Below are positions 22,410 through 33,087 of a stretch of DNA of 64,000 bases, piece by piece. Position 1 is the stretch's first letter, and each line of letters opens with the position of its first letter. This DNA is from Posidonia oceanica (lineage: Eukaryota > Streptophyta > Magnoliopsida > Alismatales > Posidoniaceae), in assembly GCA_037176725.1 (NCBI GenBank), contig JAZBRS010000029.1:124715001-124779000 (forward strand), in the 5' to 3' direction. Position numbers and translations under genes: made by a program. Under the pieces are notes generated by a model. It was not told the origin of the DNA, did not search any database, and saw only the letters and a program-made list of their open reading frames with translations.

Positions 22410-23771
22410 ATGAAGCTTCCTTCTTTATCCTCCTCAACCTTCGCCGTGGAGAGGGTGGTTGATATTCCCAATCACTTGATGCAAGTGATTCGCGATGATC
22501 AGGTATGCTCTCTCCGTTGCACTCTTTGTTTTCAAGTTTCTTGCTTGTTTCTTATTGTTTATTTGTGATAGGCCATAATAAACCTCACCGGATGTCCAAA
22601 TTTTCACAATTCCTTCTGGTATACTCTGCCTTGGGTGTCTAGCTTGATTAATCGGCTAGAGGATAATAGGCATCTTTTCGGATCCAATGGTTTTGACAAG
22701 TTCCTTGATTTGATCCGTACTCCTCTGCCTTGGCCATTGTTGCATGCGTTGATGGCTTTCTGGAATAGTTCCTCCAACAGCTTCAACCTTCCCTGTGGGG
22801 AGACTTTGATTTCGTGTGAGGAGGTAACTTCTTTGCTTGGGTTAATAGCGGAATCTACTGAAGTAGCAGACGATCGCTTTGCCATCTCTATTGAGACTGT
22901 GGACTCCAAGAAGATAGGTTGGTACTTAGCAAAAGATCAGGATGCCAGTAAAACTTTAATGCACTCGGGGAGGCTTTTCCTTCGAGGCTTGTGGGAGATC
23001 CTTAGTATGCGACAGCTTGTTGAGACTAAACTGAGGATCTGTCTGTTTATAGCTGTTGGTGGGCTTGCATTGTTTGCTGATGAAAATTTTACACTAGATC
23101 TTCATCACGTGGATCTCCTGATGTTAGTAGTTGCTCGACTAGACTTGTATTTGGCTCCTGTTGTGCTGGCATATACCATGGAGGGACTTACTAGTGCTTC
23201 TTGTTCAGGGAAGTTCTTTGGCTCCCCCCTATTACTGCATAGGTGGTTCATGTCCCACTGCTGCTGCTAAGCAGATTTTGCTGGCTTAAGCTTTTATGAT
23301 TGCATTCTTCGCCTCGGCTGCTTGTCATTTCAGGACTTTGATTTTGTGCCAAAGCTGCCTAGAGCTCATAAGGCACGGGTGATGAGCACGACTCATAGCC
23401 ACCTTGAACTCGTCTTGCTGGGGGCTACATCATTTGTGCTGTATCCCATCCATTATTGCCTACGCCTGTTGAATCAGGAGCTTACTGTTCAGGTTGATGC
23501 AGTGCTGACTCCTCTGATCCGTGCTCGCAAGGAAGACGATGATCGTGATGAGAGGATGGTCCTGGAGTATATAGCCTGTTGGGTTCATATTGGCGGGCAG
23601 GTGTCTCTGAGTGCGCCTCAGCTTTTTGAAACTTCTCGGGAATCACAGGAGTCTAGGTACATGAAGTGGTATGCACGGCTTCGTCCTACTCCCCGGAAGT
23701 ATGCTTACGATAGGCTGGAGTTCCTGAAGATGCTCGGCCTCAGCTATATGAGCATGGCAATGTATAGTTAG
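22410..23771 (+). pseudogene. Intron-containing PMD-like gene, one internal stop
   Basis: Plus-strand gene antisense to element G. Exon 1 is 22410-22502 (ATG to GATGATCAG); intron 22503-22571 has GT...AG ends; exon 2 starts at 22572 in the same phase and stays open to 23771 apart from one TAA at 23268. The domain core reads LLHALMAFWNSSSNSFNLP then GETLISCEEVTSLLGL (about 22735-22850), the usual mobile-domain pattern. About 430 codons in all. Alternatively the stop region is a second intron. The phase-0 junction and intact frame argue that the gene was functional until recently. Carriage by G is inference from its place just inside the 3' LTR. Molecular function is unknown. Confidence 0.65.
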
Positions 23772-25813
23772 ATTAGGTTTATTTTAATTTTTAAATTTTA
23801 ATGTTCAGGGTGATAGTCTGTTTTATGTGTTGGACATGAATAAATAGTATTTTACTTTGCTTTTAAATTTGTTTTTTGAATTAAACAAGGTTTTCTGAAT
23901 TAAATAGGGTTTTCTGGTGTGTCGCCGCTATTCGTGGCGACACACGGTGACGTGGGTTAGTGTTTAAATGCAAGCGGGAATGTTGTGCTTAATTTTTAAA
24001 ATATTTTCTTTATTATCACCGCTACTTAAGGCGACGGATGCCGACATGGCCTTCACTGGGGAAGTTCAAACTGAGGTGGGAAAGTTGGCTTCCTGAGGAA
24101 GCCAAAGGGTAAGTCGCCGAAATATGCAGCGCCTAAAGAGGTCGCCGCTAGACTTGGTGACTAGGGCATGAGTTCAGTAATAAAATCGAACCGTTGCCTC
24201 CCCCTTTGGCCTCACACCTCTCCTTTTTCCACCTCAGTTCGGTGCCTCCCTGCATTCCCCTCCAGTAATTCAACAGTGCGGTGATCTTCGGTGGTGCGGC
24301 GTGACTCCGGTGGTGCGGTGGTGGTGCGACCTATCCTCCTCTTCATCCCCTGATGGAAAGTGGCGGTAGTGAAGGTGGTGCGAGCGGTGGTGGCTCGGAC
24401 GGTGGTGCTTGGTGGCGAAGGAGGTATTCTCCTCCTCTCCTCCATGCTTCCTTGCTTCTGTGTGGTGCGGCTGGCGACGTTGGGTGGCAGTGGCTTGCTG
24501 GAGAGGAGCAGACGGCCATGACAGACAGTGGGAAAATTTTTGATTGTGAATGAAAAATTGTTTGTAAATAAATTTTTTTTTAAGGATGTTGATTTGTTAA
24601 ATCTTGTTGTGAATGGATGTTGAATTGTGAATGGGAAATCTTGCAAGATGTTATATTTGTGACAGAAAATTTTGTTGTGAATGCTATGAAGGAGGAGATT
24701 TTTGTGTTGGATTTTATTGAATGAATGTTAAATCTACAGTGGAATTTTTGTGGTGGGAATTTGCAAAAATTTTTTGTAAATGGTGTTTAAATCAGTGAAT
24801 TTTCATTATTAACAGTGGATGGGGCAATATTTTGTGAATGCCATATCGATTTTTTTGCTTTTTTTGTTTAATAGAATATAAGTTCTGTGAAGGGATTAAT
24901 TTTGTGTTTTGTATTTGCCAATGGCATTTGGATTAATTTGGGAATGTTATATGGATTTTTAATGTTGGGTTAACTCATTTTAGAATATTATTGCTAATTT
25001 TTGTGGATTAAATAATGAATGACTTTGTTGAATAATAGTTTTTGTGAAGGAAGGTGATGGAAATAACTTGTGGGTTTATTTTTCTAATTTTATTGAGGAT
25101 TATCTTGGTGGGACCAAAAAAGAAAGAAATTTGTTGAATTAAATTTGTTAAAGTAGAGAACAAGTTCTTTGTTTAAGAATTGAATTGTTTGTAAATGCAA
25201 AGTCGACTCTTTTAAAAAGGTTTTGGAGTGGATTATTTAAAAATAGGGAAAGTTAAGTAGATGATAAGTTCTTTGTTGATTTAAAAGGAATTGAATTGTT
25301 TGTAAATGTGAGGTGGACTCTTTTAAAGATGTTTTGTAGTGGATTAATTCAAATATGAAGAGTGAATTACTTGTGCGTTAATTTGTGAACTAAAATTAGG
25401 AAAATAGAGGATAAATTGCTTGTTGATTTTTAAAAAGAGAATTGAATTGTTAATGAAAGAAAATGTTTAGTGGATTAATTTGTGAATAAAAATAGGGGGG
25501 TTTAGCTTGTGAATTTTGTACTTACGTTTTTGGTGGGTTGTTAAATAGATTTAATAGTGTCTTGAGTGGTTTATTTTAACGCCATGTGTTTGTGTTATTG
25601 TTTTAAGCTTTAAGTGTTAGTGTGATGTGGGAACTAATGTAGGTTTATTTTTCTATCTTTCTTGCGGTTTATTTGGATGGGTTGGTTTTATTAAATATTT
25701 TAAGTGGCTTTTAAGATTGTATTAAGGATTAAGTGTTTAAGAATTGAGTTAAAATGTATGTTTTTAATTTGGTGTGTAAGGTCTGACCAAGCTTTGGATA
25801 CATGTCCTTCCAG
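23772..25813 (+). other. Non-coding stretch between two PMD genes
   Basis: At 23917-23945 is a perfect 10-bp hairpin (GTGTGTCGCC ... GGCGACACAC). 24180-24545 is GGTGGTGCG-rich and resembles a 5' untranslated exon. 24550-25800 is strongly T-rich and intron-like, ending in a pyrimidine-AG acceptor at 25812. I infer the long first intron of the next gene. Confidence 0.45.
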
Positions 25814-26507
25814 GATCTCCGACGGGGAGGAAGTGCGAGATCCTCTAGAGTTTGAGACTAGGGAGGACGAGGTGGGTCCTTCTACCGCGGGGGTGAGCTT
25901 CTCTCCTCCTCGCAAGCTCCAAGCGAGGCGTCCACGTGCACCATCTGCTGTCGGGACAGAGACGAGTGGTAGTGATGAGGACAGCTTTGGTTTGGGCGAG
26001 GTTCCTGACTACCATCCTCCTAGGAGAGCTCGGACGGCGTCTGAGCTTGCAGAGCTGGGCTAGGTCTTTGATTAAGTTTATGTATTTAATTTCTTATTAA
26101 GTTATTCATTTGTTTAAAAGGTTGTTAATGTTATTCTTTGGTTTATTTGTGTTAGATGCCATTGCCTAGCTAGACTCGCTCGAGCTGGGAGTGTCTTCAT
26201 GAGGCATACACCCGCCTTCAGGATTTCCAGCGAGAGAGGTTGGCTCGGATGGGCTTCGGCCACTTCTTGGAGATCGTGCCGTTCGAGATCCACCTGGGAC
26301 TCCTGGTTTCTTTTGCCGAGAGGTTCCACAGCCCTTCTGGTAGCTTCATCCTTCATGTTGGTGAGATGATGATCACTCTGGAGGATGTGGTCCGTCTTGT
26401 GGGCCAGAGGGTAGATGGTGAGCTTGTTGTAGCAGAGTGGTAGCCTTGTTATGGTGATGAGTTGGAGGCTTGTTATGATGTGCGACCTCCATGCTCCGGC
26501 CGCTATC
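25814..26507 (+). pseudogene. Second PMD gene, truncated by element B
   Basis: A charged, Ser/Pro-rich exon (about 25814-26063) ends at a donor-like site TAG|GT. The intron 26064-26155 has GT...AG ends. The next exon starts at 26156 in phase and encodes a classic mobile-domain start: RMGFGHFLEIVPFEIHLGLL, then LVSFAERFHSPSGSFIL, VGEMMITLEDVVRLVG. Stops at 26061 and 26171 are both TAG where CAG fits. The frame ends at 26507, where the B LTR begins; the 5 bases before it (CTATC) are the expected target duplication. The rest of the gene should lie beyond B, outside this window. Confidence 0.65.
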
Positions 26508-28565
26508 TGTAGACACCCCATTTTTGACGGTCTTTTAGTTGGAGGATCTCTAGAAGCTTGCTCGGAAGATGGCCCGGCGAACCCCATTTCAAACCCTACC
26601 CATGACCTACCCAAGACCAACCCAAAACAAACCATTTCCCTTTTTTACAACTCAACCCAAAACTTACCCAACCAAAGCAAACCCAGTAGGCCTAGCAAAA
26701 TCCCAACCCACTAAACTGCATGCTTAGCCACCTTGTGTAGAGGTGACTGACTTTGCCGCCCCTCCATGAGGCGACTAAGTTTGGCGCCACTCCACTTGAC
26801 GACTCACCTGCAAATCAGAACGCCACCCAAGCCCTTCCCGCGCGGTCGTTGCCGATCGCCGTCCTCGGTCATCCGTCACCTCCGCACTTACTACCTTGCT
26901 TCCTCCATCTGCTAGGCGACAAAAGCCATTTACTCGGCCGCCCCTTTGTCGTTTCCCCCACACACACAAAGAACCCATCATCACCTCCACCGGTCGCATG
27001 CTCTGACAACCTCGTCGTCCTCACCGGTGGCCTGCACTCACCTCCATCACCTCACCACTTACTCGGCCTGCCACGCCCGGCCCTTTTTCCATTCTCATGC
27101 CACTCGCTGAACCCCCTTCCTCGCGTGGAGAGCTACCCATCCAACAAAACCCATTTGCCGACCGACAGTTCAAAGCCCGGCTCACACATTCCACACACAC
27201 CTTTGCTTCCAAACTCGACTCCAGAGCTTCCTTGTGCGATCCTAGAGCCTCCCCGTGCTTCCTTGTGCGATTCCAAGCAACCAAGGGCCCTTTCCAAGCT
27301 TTGCCGACGTCGTCTTCCACAACTCTGGCGACGCCTCTCCAACTCCAACCGTCACGTCCGACAAGCTATAGGAGGTAGGAGGTACACACCTCTACGCATT
27401 GCATGCCTAAGGGTCCGGGAAGCTTCCCGAACCCCTCCCCTTTCTTTCTAGCTTTTCAAATGCCATGTTAGCGCTCTCGGCTGGCCTAACGGCCGACGAC
27501 GTGCGGCAACGCCGGCGAGCCGCCGGTGGAGGCGGGATAGAGGCCTAAGCCTCTCCCCTTAGCCTGCGAGTGCATCCTCGCATCCTCCTCCATGCCACAT
27601 TGCCCCCTAGTCGGCTCTATGAGCTTTCGATCGCCTTGATGGCCAGAGTTCACGGGCCTCCGGCAGCACAAAATGGAGGAGGTGGGTGGAGCTCCTCGAG
27701 CCACCGTTTTCCACATCGATGGTGTGGCTGGATTCCTAAGAGTGCCGTCATGCTTCCTAGATCCTCCCTGGAATTTTAGGCCTCGCCCAAGCGGCGAGAA
27801 GTGGCATTGAAGTCCGGTGAGCGGACTGCCAGTTCAGCTGCTGGCGTGACCGGTGACTGAGCTGCAATGCTCACAGCCTACCGGCCGGACTTTGAGTCGT
27901 TGCTTTGGCCGACTCAAAGCCTCATTATTTATGCTGTTTGTATGTTTGCATTCCTAGATGTTAGAACTATATGTCTGTATGCTTAGATTTCAATTTAGCT
28001 TCGTCGTGGGTTCTTGGTGCGGCCTTGAACATGACTGTTTGGGCCACTAGAGTTGCAGGTCAGCCGCCGGTTTGATTGGCGACTCAGCTACATCTCCAGG
28101 CAGCCTTCCGGCCAAGTTCAAGCCATTGTACCTCGCGACCCATTTATTCGTTTGCCAGTCTGAATGCATGCTTCTGTTCCTGATTATGCCTGCTTCATTT
28201 CCATGTGTTTAGTTCCTCGTTCTGCATTGGTTTTCAGTCGTGTTTTTGGCAATGAAAGCCACAGCTTGGAGTACTGCACATGGTCGAGCCGTCTATTTAA
28301 ACGGTGACCCACCTAGGCACCCCTAACGGCGGCGACTTGGCCTGCTGTCCAAGTGGTGAGTGAGCCACCAGTCCACCATTTTGCCGCCTTACTTATTTGA
28401 TTAGCTTTTATGTTGATTTCGATGTTAGGTTTGTCGTCTATGATTCCAATGTTGTTTTAGTCTTTAAATCCACACCACTTTTACGCTTCTTTCTTGGCGA
28501 TGATGGCTACTATGTGGGGAGCATGATCTGTGTCTCTACTGCCGACTCAAACGGCGACAGGAGCC

Positions 28566-28586
28566 GTCGCCTGGTTAACAGGCGAC
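28566..28586. other. GTCGCCTG hairpin in LTR B
   Basis: GTCGCCTG-GTTAA-CAGGCGAC, a perfect 8-bp stem. A related one is at 28811-28831 (one wobble). The 3' LTR copies are at 56163-56183 (one wobble) and 56408-56428 (perfect, loop CCATA). Confidence 0.75.
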
Positions 28587-29109
28587 CATGCCCTGAACCT
28601 GACAGCATGCCTAGCCGCCTCCTTGTCGTTTTGCCGTCTCTTTTCTCCAACTTGCTTGCACTGACCTTGATGCCAGACATGTTATCTGTGTTTTCCAAGT
28701 TTTAGTTTTCAACTTTGTATTGTTTTTACACCTTCCTTGTGGCAATGATCGCTGCCGTCTGGAGAGTGTGGTTCGCGCCTCTACCGCCTGCCTCACCAGT
28801 GACAAGCACTGTCGCTTGCCATACAGGCGACCACATACTGATCCAGGCAGTGTGCTTAGCTAGCTTGGTCGTCGCCTTCCGCTGGTTCCTTTTAGTGTTT
28901 ATGATTTTAGTTTAGCTTCCCTTACTATTTATCACCCCTTTTGCACCATCTTGGTTTTCGTCATTCATCTTCAAGCATGGTTTTTGCTAAGCTTTGCATG
29001 GTTTATAAAATACATGTTGCATACCGCCTTAGGCGAATATAAACCGGCATTTTACGCCAACATTTAGCCACACAAGAGCGGAAAGTCAAGAAAGACCAAT
29101 TCTTCGGGC

Positions 29110-29134
29110 GTGTCCGGGGTGCCTAACACCTTCC
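29110..29134 (+). promoter_or_regulatory. Conserved GGTGCCTAACACC motif (LTR B)
   Basis: Same motif and downstream GTAATAGGAGTCC context as in the other LTRs; likely R-region element. Confidence 0.7.
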
Positions 29135-29293
29135 TCGCACGTAATAGGAGTCCTCACCCTTTCTTTGAACCCGCATTGACCCCTTTTGCCTTCATCCTTG
29201 GCGCGAGTCATATATTTTGCATAGCATTGCATTCATCTACATGTTTTCTATGCTTTTCCTCGATTCTCCTCGTCTTTTCGTTAATAGACTAGG

Positions 29294-29302
29294 TGGCGAC
29301 TC
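29294..29302 (+). promoter_or_regulatory. Primer-site-like TGGCGACTC in U5 of LTR B
   Basis: Identical to the first nine bases of the true primer site at 29413, 119 bases upstream of it. Confidence 0.65.
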
Positions 29303-29412
29303 TGTTTTTGTCTTATCTTCTTGCTTTCCTTCTTCGCGTCGTCATCCGTGAAGTACCTCTTCTCTTTCGGACCCCCTCCGGTCCGGATCTGCAGGATCAG
29401 GCATTCACAGGC

Positions 29413-29430
29413 TGGCGACTCCGCTGGGGA
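29413..29430 (+). promoter_or_regulatory. Primer-binding site, tRNA-Arg type (element B)
   Basis: TGGCGACTCCGCTGGGGA, three bases after the LTR end. It is the reverse complement of ...CCCCAGCGGAGTCGCCA, which I recall as the 3' end of a plant tRNA-Arg with CCA. Ogre elements are known to use tRNA-Arg. Confidence 0.85.
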
Positions 29431-30630
29431 CTAGACTCTGGCTTTCATTCTCACTTTTCCTCTTTTGTGTGGCTTATTTCCTACTTAGCATCTAACTGCC
29501 TTACTTCTTTATTTACCGCATTTAATTTGCTTCCTTTGCTTGGTTTAGCACTTTATTTGCCTTAACTGCTTTATTATTGCATTAATTCTTGCATTTTTGC
29601 TTATCTTACCATCTAATTGCCATGATTGCTTGATTTAATTCGTTAATCCATGCCTTTTGCTTGAGATTGGTTTCATTTTACACAAACATGCTATGCCGCT
29701 TCACTTATGCACATACCATGGCTTTACCTGCCTTTTGATGTGCTGGTTGCTTTTCATTTTCACTAAGCATGTCCACAACACTAGCACATGCCATGAGCAT
29801 GCTTTTTGCAATGATGTATGATGTCTACTTGCCATGCTTGGGTGATTTTCTTCCCCTTCTGCATTAAGGCTAAGGATGATTAGAGACTGATTGCTTCGCC
29901 CATGGCTAACTAAAAATGGCAAGTAAAAAATTAAATCTAGGAGCAACTAGAGACATCAACACACATTCACCCCCTTGAGTTAATAAAACATGTAAGATTA
30001 AAAAACTTTAATCATTTTTACATGAATCATCATATAGGGCATGCATCCTCTCATTTGAGTCCACCTATCAATCTGAGAAGGGCAGTTTCGGTCTCTCGTT
30101 CCACCGCTTTGGCATAGAGCGAGTTGGTTGTTTTGTCCCCCCTTATCAAGGGTCGTGTCGGTGTTTGTCGTGGGTACAACCTGTGCTTTGGCCGGGTCGA
30201 GGCTCCAAACGCACCACCCATTCACTGCCTGAGCTTTGGTTAGGATTTAGAATAGGGACTTTACTTTCTGACCAAGTCGGTGACCCGTACACTTGTGGGA
30301 GTCTGAAGTAGACAACCTACTAGGACACACTAGATTGGTGAGAGAGAGCATGCCAGAAAGCATACCATTTGCATGAATGCATTCATACCACCATTTAAAC
30401 ATTTACATTTTCCTTCATATTCTAACACCTGTTTGCTTTGTTTATAACAGAGGTCAGTGAGCGAGTTCCCTAGCCGGAGCTTGAGTACTTCCTTTCACTG
30501 ACACCCCTATTGTGGCATCTTGTTTTCGACCCTCCTCTTCTGAGCTACCGGCCTTTGCAACTATAGCTCCCCGTAGGTGTCGTCCCCCCCTTTTCGTCGC
30601 AGCCCTGTTTTTACTCGCTCATGGTCAACC
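29431..30630 (+). other. Leader of element B
   Basis: 1.2 kb without a credible gene. A pyrimidine-AG (TTTATAACAG near 30453) could be a splice acceptor before gag. Packaging signals are expected here but not recognisable. Confidence 0.5.
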
Positions 30631-33080
30631 ATGGCCCGACACACCATTGAGCCCCTACTCACTCTTATCACGGAGGGGATTTCTGCTTCGGCCCCTCCGG
30701 TGATCTCTTTGACTTTGTCTGTACCTGTGCCTCCCCCTCAGGCACAGCTGCCTCCCCTTTATTCTGTGGGACAATGGCAGGCTCCGGACCCCGTCACCGA
30801 GTCTATCTTGGTGACCGCCACCCATGCTCCGAAGGCACCACAGTCCCCACTCTCTCAGGGCCATGTCCCCCTTGACACCCCTGCTACTGCAGCGACTCCC
30901 GCCATAGGATCCCAGCCTCTTGGATAGTCTGTGTCCCCTTCTCTTGGATCTGGTTCCCCGCCGGTGTTGCACTTCAACATCCCCACTGATGGGGCCCCTG
31001 AAGCATAGTACCAGTGCCTGATGGAGCTTGCCCAGATATTCCAGGGCATGGCTCTATCTGCTTGCCCCCCTTCAGCTCCCTCTGCACCTGAGGTTCCCCT
31101 ACACCCTGCTCCTGCTCTCCAGGCTTTCCCTGCTGCACTGCCGCCTTGTCCATCACCCCAGCTACTCTTTGCTCTGGTGATAGGGGCGCAGCCTCTGCCC
31201 TTTACATACACACCATTCATTGCACAGCTTGCACCTTCGCCACCTGGTGGCCAGGCCCTCGAGCTGGTTAAAGCACAGCACTTCTCTGGCCCGCTGCCTG
31301 GCACCGTGCCATTGCAGCAGCTGCTGCTCGCACAATCTCCACAACTCACTGCACAGCATCATGCTTCCCCCTACCCTGTGCATCAGCATGTTCCTTTCCT
31401 TGCATACATTACACCACCCACTACACACACTCCACCCTTGCCTGGATACACCGGCCATCACGTCGCGCCACCAGGCGACGTGATGGTAGATCCGGAGGTG
31501 CACCTCGGTGCGACCCATTCGGCATATGTAGTTCCTGCCCCTGCTGCCCCATCACCTTCAGCAGCTAATCCAGATCCTTACGACAATAGGTTTGCCATAT
31601 TGGTGAAAGCACTTCGTCAAGTGCAGGGTACAGACCTCCACTATTACTAGTTCCGGGACCTCTGCTATTTTCCAAAGGCGGTACTCCCACTGAAGTTCAA
31701 AATCCTGGACTTCGAAAAGTATAATGGTAGGGGTTGCCCCATCGCCCACTTGAAGGCGTATTGCGAAGACCTAGCTCAGCTTCAGGTTGATGACAGGTTG
31801 CTGATCCGCCTATTCTAGAAAAGTCTTACTGGCCCAGCCCTCAAGTGGTTTACATCACTTGATATGGCCACCATCAAAACTTGGGATGACCTTAGCAGGG
31901 CATTCCTGGAACAGTACTCCTTCAACCTTGACATGGTCCCTGAGCACGAGGACCTCGTCGCAACCAAGCAGAGGAACAACGAGCCGTTCGGGGAGTACGT
32001 CGGCCGTTAGCGTGCCCTTGCTTCACAGGTCCGTGATAGACTCTCCGACGAGAAGTCTATCGAGATCATAATTCGAGGTGTGCAGCCTTCCATTGGCGCT
32101 CTGCTTGCCATCCAGCCTATCACCACTTTTGCATCGCTGATTCGGGCTGGCACTCGTGTGGAGAGCTCCCTATAGAGTGGCAACTTCCCAACTCTCCTTG
32201 CCTTCACCAAGCAGGCCACCTCCTCCAGCAACAACCATGGTGGCAGCAACAGCAACACCAACAACAACGGCGGCAGCAACAACAACAACCCCAGAAGGAG
32301 GGATCCCCCGCGGACTGCCATTGCATACGTTGACTCTCCGGCCGCTCCCGTTCACATGGTGGCTCCGCCTGGCCCGAATCAGGCAGTGTATGCACCCACA
32401 CCTAGTGCACCGCACACACCACACATCACCACCACCGCCCAACCGGTCTACACTATCGCACCAGTTCAGCAAGGACGCACCAAGGGCAGAAACGGCCCCA
32501 CCACCAGCGTCGCTTCATTCAGCTAGTGGAGTCGCTGAGTGTCGTCTTCTGCAAGGTTGCGTCACTCCTCCGGCTCCCCGAAGTCCGCCCACCACTGAAC
32601 CCTCTTCCAAGGTGGTATAGGACGGACCAGTTCTGCGACTTCCATCGAGTCGTCGGGCACTCAACCAACAGTTGCATCACCTTGCGGGGCGCCATGCAGG
32701 ATCTGATTGACCGAATGGTCATCAGTATCAACACACAGGAGGCAGCACCTACATCCACTCCCCCATCTGCATTAGGATCAGCACCCTCTAATCCAAGCAT
32801 CATCCACCAGCCTTTGCCAGAGCATTCTGGCTCGGGAGGTGCAGGGACCTCAGGTGTACATTCTCTTTTCCTCTCTGGGTCTGCTACATCCGTAGTGGAC
32901 CCCTCTGATCTTATCCAGCCCATTTTTGTACCGGTTTTTTCTTCCCTTTATCACGTGGCACTTGCCGGTTCCGAGTCGGGGATTCACATGATCAGATTGG
33001 ATGCCAAGCCGGAGCGCGCTGCCGCGAGGCCCACCATACAACTAGAGGCTCCCTGTTTGCCTACAAGCCAAGTCCCAATC
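30631..33080 (+). pseudogene. gag of element B, broken by amber stops and a frameshift
   Basis: The ATG at 30631 (MARHTIEPLL) is the first fitting start; a start further upstream is possible. The N-terminal 330 codons are rich in Pro, Ala and His. The capsid domain is at about 31660-32190: KFKILDFEKYNG, AHLKAYCEDLAQLQVDDRLL, GPALKWF, AFLEQYSFNLDM, EPFGEYVGR. A Ser/Asn-Gly stretch follows, then, after a frameshift near 32475, the knuckle CDFHRVVGHSTNSC (about 32634). In-frame stops before the shift are all TAG (30925, 31006, 31648, 31816, 32008, 32173). Gag would form the particle in the cytoplasm. It is unlike the gag of element E. Confidence 0.85.
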
Positions 33081-33087
33081 AGAGTCA

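Larger units (their letters stand above)
26508..29409 (+). repeat. 5' LTR of element B (about 2.9 kb)
   Basis: Begins TGTAGACACCCCATTTTTGA and ends TTCACA three bases before the primer site. The right end is set by the primer site only, because the 3' copy is cut. It matches 54112-56577 closely. It carries a diverged duplication of about 250 bp (roughly 28425-28680 and 28690-28920), each copy with a GTCGCCTG-type hairpin, plus the conserved R/U5 motifs. Open frames inside have no domain. Confidence 0.85.

Noticed and set aside
22604..22909. Minus-strand frame within the PMD gene
   Set aside because: Shadow of the plus-strand exon, which has the domain pattern and intron.
24212..24646. Thr/Arg-rich minus-strand frame of 144 codons
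   Set aside because: Low-complexity GGTGGTGCG region, no domain; better explained as untranslated leader of the plus-strand gene.
29413..29430. A tRNA-Arg gene
   Set aside because: Only the 18 bases complementary to the tRNA 3' end are present; no cloverleaf or A/B boxes nearby.
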